64,000 nucleotides of DNA. Source: Hyphomicrobiales bacterium (GTDB taxonomy: Bacteria; Pseudomonadota; Alphaproteobacteria; Rhizobiales; JAJFHB01). The stretch lies in NCBI GenBank assembly GCA_021775755.1, contig JAJFHE010000048.1, positions 31,230 to 95,229 of the forward strand. Reading direction: 5' to 3'. Shown piece by piece: positions 40,922 through 48,154 of the stretch (position 1 is the stretch's first letter; every line of letters starts with the position of its first letter). The translations under genes and the position numbers were made by a program. The notes below the pieces were generated by a model. That model did no database searches. It saw only the letters and a program-made list of their open reading frames with translations, and was not told where the DNA came from.

Positions 40922-41512
40922 CTATTCGGGGTCGCCGACCTGCGGGCCGTCGTCGTCGACAGATTCGATGTCGCCGCCTTCCTCGCCATCACCGCCTTCA
41001 GCTTCCGGGCCCGCCGCATAGCTCTCCATGGCATGCTCCATGCGCTGGCCGCTGGTGTGAATGTGTGTGCGGTAGGCGTGATCGGGTGTCGGATTGATGG
41101 TGTGGATGGCGATGTTGCGGCGAACCGCATCGCCGGCACCGAGATAGACCGTCTCGCTGCGCTGATAATACTCCTGGCTGCAGGCGCTGAATCCCAGGGC
41201 GCTTAACGCCGCGGCGATCGCCGAAATCTTGCGGATTCTAGAGCATATTTCGACCACACTGAAGCACTTGACCGGGTTTTCGCGTTTGCTGGCGAGGCGG
41301 ACACTGTGCCGTGGTCTGATCGACCACAAGCAGTGTCCAACGCTGTCCAGAAAGCGCGAAAAGCCGGCCTTCGGTGGGCCAAATCCGCCCATCGGCGTCG
41401 TTCCGGCGCTTGCCCGATGCCCGGCATCGCACTGCGCGCCGCGCCTAACCGAGTGGACGGATTTGGCGCCATCAAGCGGTTCAGTGTGGTCGAAACATGC
41501 TCTAGCGTACAT
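40922..41512 (-). CDS. Small Tad-locus lipoprotein with MITE-derived N-terminal insertion
   Basis: The original gene starts at ATG 41512, inside the end of cpaC, and encodes M-Y-A-R followed by I-R-K-I-S-A-I-A-A-A-L-S-A-L-G-F-S-A-C, a signal peptide ending at a lipid-type Cys. Mature blocks such as L-G-A-G-D-A-V-R-R-N and H-T-S-G-Q-R-M-E match the small lipoprotein found after cpaC in alphaproteobacterial Tad loci. A 264-bp element sits after codon 4, adding exactly 88 sense codons. The frame stays open (196 aa instead of 108), but the signal peptide is now about 90 residues from the start. Export probably fails unless a GTG at the element's inner end is used. The C-terminus is very acidic. 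Confidence 0.68.
   Translation of the reverse strand: MYARACFDHTEPLDGAKSVHSVRRGAQCDAGHRASAGTTPMGGFGPPKAGFSRFLDSVGHCLWSIRPRHSVRLASKRENPVKCFSVVEICSRIRKISAIAAALSALGFSACSQEYYQRSETVYLGAGDAVRRNIAIHTINPTPDHAYRTHIHTSGQRMEHAMESYAAGPEAEGGDGEEGGDIESVDDDGPQVGDPE
41242..41505. mobile_element. 264-bp MITE with 26-bp terminal inverted repeats
   Basis: The ends at 41238-41263 and 41480-41505 are inverted copies (CTAGAGCAT.TTTCGACCACACTGAA) with one mismatch in 26 bases; weaker pairing continues inward to about 34. The element is bounded by CTAG on both sides, consistent with duplication of CTAG or TA at the target. Inside there is no transposase, only short shadow frames. It is therefore a non-autonomous miniature element, probably mobilised by an IS5- or IS630-type transposase elsewhere; that assignment is a guess from the TA/CTAG target. 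It preserves the cpaC stop codon (TAG) at its border. Confidence 0.8.
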
Positions 41513-43025
41513 TGTAGTTGTCTCCCGTGAAGGCCGCCGGCGCCGGCGCGTATGAAACGGACGCCGTGACAGGCTGGGCACCGGTGGGAATGATATGGCC
41601 GAACGGGCCCTGCACCGCGTCGCCGCTGCGGAACAGTTCAATGTCGCCGTCGGACACTTCCATCTGACCGTTGAAGAAGAAATCGACATCGTTGCCAGGA
41701 ACCTGACCATCAAGCGGTGACGCAAGCCTCTGGTCGGGCGTTGCCGGACGCACGAGGCGCGGCGTTACGATGATGACCAGATCGGTTTCTTCCTTCTGGA
41801 AGGAATTCGACCGGAACAGGGAGCCGAGAACCGGCACCTGACCGAGCCAGGGCAGTCCGCTTGTTGCATTGGAGTGGTTGGCCTGCAGCAAACCGGCAAT
41901 CGCAAAGCTCTGGCCGTCACGCAGTTCGACGGTTGTGTTGGCGCGGCGCACGATGAGACTTGGAATGTCGACGCCGGCGACGCGCAGCGAGTTGGTCGGA
42001 TCAAGCTGGCTGACCTCCGGCTCGATCACGAGATTGATTAATCCGTCGGAGAGAACCGTCGGCGTGAATTCAAGCCCGACACCGAACTTCTTGAACTCCA
42101 GGCGGATGCCCTCGTCGTTGGACCCGACGGGGAAAGGAAATTCGCCGCCCGCCAGAAAACTCGCGCTGTCGCCCGAGAGCGCTACCAGATTAGGTTCGGC
42201 AAGACGGCGAGCAAGGCCGCGTTCCTCAAGAGCATCGACGATGATGTCGGCATCGACACCGCCGCTCAACAGGGAGCCGAGAATGCTGCCGAATGGCGTT
42301 GCATTGGAGAGGATGCCGACACCGGTTTGCATGTTGAAGTGTTTGTTGACGACATCCCAGTTGACGCCGAGATCGCGGCCCGCGGTCCGGTTGACTTCGA
42401 TAAAGCGAACCTCGAGCATCACCTGCTGCGAGGTGCCGATGCTCATTGCGTTGGTCACGCCGTCCGGCGCGAACTGACGGGCGATGGTGAGCGCGCGTTC
42501 CATCGCCGGTGCGCTCGGCACCGTGCCGCTCAACATGAGCTGACCGTTTACAGTGGATACACGAATGCTGCCGCCTTCGACGTTCTGTGCGATGACGGAG
42601 CGCACGTTCACCACATCGTAGGAAATTTCAAGGTCGATCACGCCGATCAACCGGCGGTCTTCGCTGTAAAGCGAGATATTGGTCGCGCCGATCTGTTTGC
42701 CGAGTATGTAGACGGCAACATCGCTTACGGGCAGCACATCGGCGATCTCGGGATCACCGACAACGACCTCGGCGAACGGCATATCGACCTCGACGGTCTC
42801 CGACTTGTGCATGACGACGCGAAGCCGCCCGGCATGCGCCGATTCCGTCAACCGGAAGAACGCCGCGCGCGCTTCCGCCTGATCGTAACCGAGGGCCACC
42901 GGCTGCAGGAGCACGGTAAGCGCAATCATAAACGCGCCGGCCATGGAGGAAAGGATCTCCCACAAAGACAAACGCTTGCGGTTTGACGCGCCATCCGCCA
43001 GTTTCTTTTTGTTATTCCCGCTCAT
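41502..43025 (-). CDS. cpaC: Tad pilus secretin CpaC/RcpA
   Basis: The outer-membrane secretin of the Flp/Tad pilus. The 507-aa product has an N-terminal signal segment (I-A-L-T-V-L-L-Q-P-V-A-L-G), the pilus-secretin N domain (V-V-V-G-D-P-E-I-A-D-V-L-P near residue 92), a BON-like domain (G-T-V-P-S-A-P-A-M-E near 167) and the secretin core with F-P-V-G-S-N-D-E-G and V-P-V-L-G-S-L-F-R-S near 395. ATG 43025 is used; GTG 43034 is an alternative. The TAG stop lies within the MITE end and is the same codon as before insertion. cpaB is 69 bases upstream. Confidence 0.92.
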   Translation of the reverse strand: MSGNNKKKLADGASNRKRLSLWEILSSMAGAFMIALTVLLQPVALGYDQAEARAAFFRLTESAHAGRLRVVMHKSETVEVDMPFAEVVVGDPEIADVLPVSDVAVYILGKQIGATNISLYSEDRRLIGVIDLEISYDVVNVRSVIAQNVEGGSIRVSTVNGQLMLSGTVPSAPAMERALTIARQFAPDGVTNAMSIGTSQQVMLEVRFIEVNRTAGRDLGVNWDVVNKHFNMQTGVGILSNATPFGSILGSLLSGGVDADIIVDALEERGLARRLAEPNLVALSGDSASFLAGGEFPFPVGSNDEGIRLEFKKFGVGLEFTPTVLSDGLINLVIEPEVSQLDPTNSLRVAGVDIPSLIVRRANTTVELRDGQSFAIAGLLQANHSNATSGLPWLGQVPVLGSLFRSNSFQKEETDLVIIVTPRLVRPATPDQRLASPLDGQVPGNDVDFFFNGQMEVSDGDIELFRSGDAVQGPFGHIIPTGAQPVTASVSYAPAPAAFTGDNYNVR

Positions 43026-43094
43026 GGAATTCACCAGTTCTTTCTTTTGCAATGCTTCGCAGACCGGCGTGCCAGGCAACGCCGTTCCGCTGCT

Positions 43095-44165
43095 CTATCT
43101 ATCTTTGCTCACGACGTTGTATTCGCTGCGCTCAAGCCCGCGCGTCACGCCGACCACGACATATCTGTTGAAACCTCTGGAGGTGGTGCGAGCCGTCAGC
43201 GGTTCTTCCGACGAGGCTGGGCGCGCGCGCACATCAAACCCGGAGGCAACCACCGCGTTCTCATCCGCCGCAATTTCGCGCACTTCCCCGCCGCCGGTAC
43301 GTGCGGTCAGGTCGGACAGCGTCACGCGGCGCATGGTTTCCTCAACTTCGGCTCCCATATGCCGCAGCGCCAGATAAAGTTTGCCGGTGGTAGCGGCAAG
43401 CGCGACTTTCTGAGCTTCCACAACGTCAACGGCAACCGTCACCGCCCGCGGCACAAAGGCCTGGTTTTCCTCGTCACCACCCGCCTCGTGCACGACCTGG
43501 TCGAGTGCGAGAACGGAAACGTCGCGAAGCAGAAGCTCGGTGTAAGCTTCATCGCCCCGGCTGTTGTTTGAAGGCGTGCGCGTGAACAAAACATCGACAC
43601 GGTCGCCCGGATGCACAAGCCCCGCCACGCCGAGCACGTCGTCGACGCGAATGGTTACCGCCTTCATGCCTTCATCAAGCATCGCGGAAACCGATGCGCG
43701 CTGGCCTGGCTGTGAGACCTTGGAAAGGAGGACCGGTTCATTGCGGGTCATCGGCGACAGCGCGTAACGGCCTTCCGAGCCCTCGAACAGTTCGTCGACC
43801 GCCTCAAAGGCACCTTCGGGAATTTCCTCGGAATACCAGTCGATGAGCTTAAGATCGCCACGTGTGATCAAAGCTCCGTAGGCCACGTCGCCGGAGGCGA
43901 CAACAAGGCTGCGGGCTTCGACCTGCTCGACGGCAGCCGGCGCACTCGCGGTCATGTTGCGCATGCGGTCGTACTGCGATTCAAACCAGGAATTCGCCAT
44001 CACCGCGGCACCGACGGCGCAGCACAATGACAGGCCCGCACCGATCATCACTTTGGTGCGCATTCCCGATCCGACGCCGCCGCCAAACGAATACCGGCCA
44101 TCGGCGCCGGACTTAGCCGCCGAATCCTTAATCTGGAAATCCACCATGTCGCGCAGGCTGCTCAT
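43095..44165 (-). CDS. cpaB: Tad pilus assembly protein CpaB/RcpC
   Basis: A 356-aa periplasmic protein anchored by one N-terminal helix (V-M-I-G-A-G-L-S-L-C-C-A-V-G-A-A-V near residue 38). It has a SAF domain (R-S-L-V-V-A-S-G-D-V-A-Y-G near 86) and the RcpC region A-V-T-I-R-V-D-D-V-L-G-V-A-G-L-V-H-P-G-D-R-V-D-V near 170. It is longer than typical CpaB (about 260-300 aa) through an N-terminal stretch of about 35 residues and a C-terminal tail. ATG 44165 is preferred over the TTG-opened frame to 44216. First gene of the remaining Tad unit; no flp, cpaA, cpaE, cpaF, tadB or tadC is adjacent. Confidence 0.9.
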   Translation of the reverse strand: MSSLRDMVDFQIKDSAAKSGADGRYSFGGGVGSGMRTKVMIGAGLSLCCAVGAAVMANSWFESQYDRMRNMTASAPAAVEQVEARSLVVASGDVAYGALITRGDLKLIDWYSEEIPEGAFEAVDELFEGSEGRYALSPMTRNEPVLLSKVSQPGQRASVSAMLDEGMKAVTIRVDDVLGVAGLVHPGDRVDVLFTRTPSNNSRGDEAYTELLLRDVSVLALDQVVHEAGGDEENQAFVPRAVTVAVDVVEAQKVALAATTGKLYLALRHMGAEVEETMRRVTLSDLTARTGGGEVREIAADENAVVASGFDVRARPASSEEPLTARTTSRGFNRYVVVGVTRGLERSEYNVVSKDR

Positions 44166-44412
44166 CGCGTCACGTACCCTGTTGCAAAAATTTCGACCCA
44201 AATTCGGGTTCTTCAAGGGTGCACGCTAACAGGCGGCTTTGAATTTTCCTTTGAAACCGGCGCCCAGTTTCGAGGCGTGTTTGAATCGGATTTGACTAAA
44301 ATTGTCTGGAAATGCGGATTGCCGGGGTGAATTCGACCGCGTTTTCCAGGTTGACCCAATGACACTCAGGTTCGACACTTCGGAACGCTTGAGCCCCGCA
44401 CAGCAAGACACG

Positions 44413-46101
44413 ATGGCCACCTCTATGAACAGCAAAAATGCAACAATCGACCCGATTACCGTCTCCGTCATCCAGCATCGGCTGGTCGGCATCGTGGAGG
44501 AGATGGGCGAGGCGATGCTGCGCACCTCCTACTCGCAAATCCTGAACTCCAGCCGGGATTTTTCCACCGCGATCTGCGGCGCCGACGGCGCTTTGGTGGC
44601 GCAAGCCGAACACATTCCGGTACATATCGGCGCCTTGCCGTGGGCGGTTCACGTGCTGTGCGAGCGCTTTGGCGATGATGTTCACGATGGCGACGTATTT
44701 CTCCTCAACGATCCCTATCGCGGCGGCAGTCACCTGCCCGACCTGACGGCCTTTGTGCCGGTGTTCGCGGACGGCAAATTGCTGCTGTGGACGGTCAACC
44801 GCACGCATCACTCAGATATCGGCGGCGCCACGCATGGCGGCTACAACCCGGCGGCAACGGAAATCTGGCAGGAGGGGCTGCGCGTCCCCCCTGTCCGGCT
44901 CTATGAAAAAGGCACCCTGCGCCAGGACCTGCTCGACCTGCTCGCCCTCAATGTGCGGCACGGGCGCGACTTCCTCGGCGATCTTTCAGCGCAGATCGGT
45001 TCGGTCAAACTCGGCGAGCGGCGTCTTGGCGATGTTCTTGGTGAGTTCGATGCCGCAATCCTCATGGGCGCGACGAAACGCATGCTCGATGCCGCCGAGC
45101 AGCAGGCACGCGCCGTCATCTCAACCTGGAAAGACGGAACCTTTCAGGGCGAGGCGGTAATGGACGATGACGGCCGCGGCAATGACGACATCACCATCCG
45201 CGCCACGGTGACCAAGACGGGGAGCGACATCAAAGTGGACCTGTCGCGCTCCGACCCACAGGTCGAAAGCTTCATCAATTCCTCATACGCAAACATGCGC
45301 TCCGCCGTCGCGATGGCAATCGCCTTTCTGCTCGACCCCGAGATCCCTAAAAACGACGGCACCATGCGGCCCATCGAGATCGTCGCGCAGGAAGGTACCG
45401 TGGTGTGGGCGCGTCCCGGCGCACCGGTGTGCATGTCGACGTCGCATTGTTCGCAAGACATCGTGGAGGCCATCGTCGACGCGCTGGAAGATGCCTGCCC
45501 CGAGCGCACCATGGCCGGCTGGGGCAAACGGCTGCGCATCGCGATCAAAGGCGAGGATCCGAGAACAGGGCGTGAGTTTATCTGGCATATGTTCCATGCA
45601 CGGCCGGGCGCCGGCGCCTCTTCGGGCGGCGATGGCTGGCACGGCGCGGGCGAATGGCACACCGCCGGCGGCCTCAAGTTCGGCTCCATCGAAGTTGCCG
45701 AAGTGCGGTTTCCGCTGTTGTTCAAATCGCACGAATTCCGTGCCAATTCAGGCGGCGAGGGCATGTTTCGCGGCGGCACCGGGAGCAAGCTCACCTTCGT
45801 GCTCGAAACCGACAAACCGGCGGTTGCCAACACCGCCGGCGAAGGCACTCGTCACGGCGCCATCGGCCGCAATGGCGGCGGCGACGGCGCCTGCCACCGC
45901 TACCGCCTGCGCCCGCCAAAAGGCCGCCCACGCGACCTTGCAAGCAAAGTAGAAGGCATGCCGGTTCCAGCGCGATCGGTCTTTGAGATCCTGTCGGGCG
46001 GCGGCGGCGGATGGGGCGATCCATCCGCCCGCGACGTTGACGCTCACCGGGACGACCTGCAAAACGGCTTCGTGACGGCCCCCGCCCAAAAGAAAAAGTG
46101 A
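44413..46101 (+). CDS. hyuB: Hydantoinase B / oxoprolinase-type subunit
   Basis: The beta-type subunit of an ATP-dependent hydantoinase or 5-oxoprolinase-like enzyme, about 562 aa. Family landmarks: I-T-V-S-V-I-Q-H-R-L near the N-terminus, N-D-P-Y-R-G-G-S-H-L-P-D near residue 100, H-H-S-D-I-G-G near 135, and a C-terminal G-G-G-G-G-W-G-D-P. Several in-frame starts exist (44302, 44359, 44413, 44425) with no clear Shine-Dalgarno; 44413 best matches the family N-terminus. The hyuA gene follows after 10 bases. Substrate could be a hydantoin, N-methylhydantoin, 5-oxoproline or a related lactam. Confidence 0.9.
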   Translation: MATSMNSKNATIDPITVSVIQHRLVGIVEEMGEAMLRTSYSQILNSSRDFSTAICGADGALVAQAEHIPVHIGALPWAVHVLCERFGDDVHDGDVFLLNDPYRGGSHLPDLTAFVPVFADGKLLLWTVNRTHHSDIGGATHGGYNPAATEIWQEGLRVPPVRLYEKGTLRQDLLDLLALNVRHGRDFLGDLSAQIGSVKLGERRLGDVLGEFDAAILMGATKRMLDAAEQQARAVISTWKDGTFQGEAVMDDDGRGNDDITIRATVTKTGSDIKVDLSRSDPQVESFINSSYANMRSAVAMAIAFLLDPEIPKNDGTMRPIEIVAQEGTVVWARPGAPVCMSTSHCSQDIVEAIVDALEDACPERTMAGWGKRLRIAIKGEDPRTGREFIWHMFHARPGAGASSGGDGWHGAGEWHTAGGLKFGSIEVAEVRFPLLFKSHEFRANSGGEGMFRGGTGSKLTFVLETDKPAVANTAGEGTRHGAIGRNGGGDGACHRYRLRPPKGRPRDLASKVEGMPVPARSVFEILSGGGGGWGDPSARDVDAHRDDLQNGFVTAPAQKKK

Positions 46102-46111
46102 GACGAAGCAC

Positions 46112-48154
46112 GTGTACCGGATAGGCATCGATATCGGCGGCACATTCACGGACCTGGTGGCGGTGAATGACAAGGGCGTCCTGACCTCCGTCAAGGTCGC
46201 ATCGACGCCGCAGGATCAGTCGCAAGGCGTTCTTGAGGGCCTGGCACAGCTGGCCGATGAACTCGGTCTCCCACTGTCCGGTCTACTCGCCGACACGCAG
46301 CGCATCGTGCATGGCATGACGGTCGCCACCAATGCGCTGCTCGAACGCAAGGGCGCGAAGGTCGCCCTGCTGACCACGGAGGGCCATCGCGACGTGCTTG
46401 AAATGCGCGAGGGCCTGAAGCCGGAACGCTACAACCTGCGGCTGGCGCGGCGCGAGCCGCTTGTGCCGCGGCGCCTACGGATTGGCGTCAAAGAGCGTAT
46501 GAAGGCGGACGGTACGGTAGAGACGCCGCTCGACCGTGCATCTCTCGAAAAAGCGGTCAAGGTACTGAAGCGAGAGAAGGTCGACGCGGTCGCGGTGTGT
46601 TACCTGCACGCCTATAAGGATGCCCGCCATGAACAAGAAACGATTGCCATCCTGCAAAACGCCCTGCCCGGCGCCTACATCACGCTTTCCAGCGACGTGC
46701 TGCCTCAGATCAAGGAGTATGAGCGCGTATCGACAACGGTGGTGAATGCCTATGTGGGCCCGTTGATCCGCCGGTATCTTGCAAGGTTCGAAGAGCTTAT
46801 GCGCGATGCGGGCTATGGCGGCCCGGTGTTGATAGTCCTATCGCATGGCGGCGTCGCGCCGGTCGAGGAAGCCATCCGCATCGCCGCGGCGACGGTGCTT
46901 TCGGGCCCCGCCGGCGGTCTTGCGGGTGCACGCCACGTTGCGCGCCTTCTCGATATCCCCGACCTCGTGCCCTTCGATATGGGGGGAACATCCAGCGACA
47001 TTTCACTTGTGGTCGGAGGCGCGGCAACGCTTTCGAACACGCGCTCGATCGCGCATGAGCGGATTGCGCTGCCAAGTCTCGATATCGTAACGCTGGGAGC
47101 GGGAGGCGGTTCTATTGCGAAGACAGATGGTTCAGGCCTCCTGACCGTCGGCCCGCAAAGCGCCGGCGCGGTCCCCGGTCCTGCCTGCTATGGACGCGGC
47201 GGCACCGAGCCGACCGTTACCGATGCAAGCGTCGTGCTCGGCTACCTCGACCCCGAGCACTTTCTGGGCGGGCGCGCCGCGCTTGACCGCAAAGCGGCGG
47301 AAGATGCGCTCGACCGGCTGGCGACGGCTCTCGGCATCGAGCGGATCAAAGCGGCGGAAGGCGTGCACCGGGTCGTCAACACACAGATGGCCGAAGGCAT
47401 TCGCCTTGCGACCGTGCGCCAGGGTGTCGATCCCAGAGGCTTTGCGCTTTTAGGTTTCGGCGGTGCTGCGGCACTTCATGCGAGCGAACTGGCGCGCCTT
47501 CTCAACATTTCGCGTGTCATCGTTCCGCGCGTGGCGTCCGTCCTGTCGGCCTGGGGAATGCTGGCAACTGAATTGCGCTACGAAATCAGCCGTTCGCATA
47601 TCGGCGAAACCGGGACCTTGAATTCGGATCGGATCCGCAATGTCTTTGACGATCTCGAAGCGGCCGGCAAGACGCGCCTTGAGGGCTGGTTCGATGGCAC
47701 CATTTCCCATATCCGTTCCGCCGACATGCGTTACGGCGAACAGATTTTCGAAATCGACGTTGCACTCGATCAGATCGACTTCACTTCACCAAACCTCCTG
47801 GAAGACATCAAACGCGCGTTCGAAGCACGCCATCGCGACCTCTACACGTATGCGCTCGAAGACCAGGAACCGATCGTGATCAACGCGCGTGTCGCGACGG
47901 TCGGTGCGCTTGAGGCGCCGCCTCAACCACGGGCACGGAGCACAGGCCGCCGGAACAGCGAAGCCCGCACACGCGAGATCTACCTTGGTGGCTGGGTATC
48001 AGCGCAAGTGCTTGATTTCGATGGACTTTCTCCCGGCAATACGATTGCGGGGCCGGCCGTTATCGAAGCCAACACGACGACCGTCCTCCTGCGCCCGGGC
48101 GATGTCGCGTCAGTCACGCAACAGGGCTGGCTGGATATCGCCGTCGGCGGCTGA
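46112..48154 (+). CDS. hyuA: Hydantoinase A / oxoprolinase-type subunit
   Basis: The ATP-binding alpha subunit, 680 aa, partner of the preceding hyuB. The actin-like ATPase fold begins I-G-I-D-I-G-G-T-F-T-D-L-V at residue 4. Other motifs: H-G-M-T-V-A-T-N-A-L-L-E-R-K-G near 68, the phosphate loop V-L-S-G-P-A-G-G-L-A-G-A near 264, and F-D-M-G-G-T-S-S-D near 289. The start is GTG 46112. The 3' end overlaps the convergent molybdenum hydroxylase gene by 45 bases, an unusually long convergent overlap. Confidence 0.93.
   Translation: MYRIGIDIGGTFTDLVAVNDKGVLTSVKVASTPQDQSQGVLEGLAQLADELGLPLSGLLADTQRIVHGMTVATNALLERKGAKVALLTTEGHRDVLEMREGLKPERYNLRLARREPLVPRRLRIGVKERMKADGTVETPLDRASLEKAVKVLKREKVDAVAVCYLHAYKDARHEQETIAILQNALPGAYITLSSDVLPQIKEYERVSTTVVNAYVGPLIRRYLARFEELMRDAGYGGPVLIVLSHGGVAPVEEAIRIAAATVLSGPAGGLAGARHVARLLDIPDLVPFDMGGTSSDISLVVGGAATLSNTRSIAHERIALPSLDIVTLGAGGGSIAKTDGSGLLTVGPQSAGAVPGPACYGRGGTEPTVTDASVVLGYLDPEHFLGGRAALDRKAAEDALDRLATALGIERIKAAEGVHRVVNTQMAEGIRLATVRQGVDPRGFALLGFGGAAALHASELARLLNISRVIVPRVASVLSAWGMLATELRYEISRSHIGETGTLNSDRIRNVFDDLEAAGKTRLEGWFDGTISHIRSADMRYGEQIFEIDVALDQIDFTSPNLLEDIKRAFEARHRDLYTYALEDQEPIVINARVATVGALEAPPQPRARSTGRRNSEARTREIYLGGWVSAQVLDFDGLSPGNTIAGPAVIEANTTTVLLRPGDVASVTQQGWLDIAVGG

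Noticed and set aside
41242..41505. Transposase gene inside the inverted-repeat element
   Set aside because: The interior is too short (under 90 codons in any frame) and shows no DDE-type motif.
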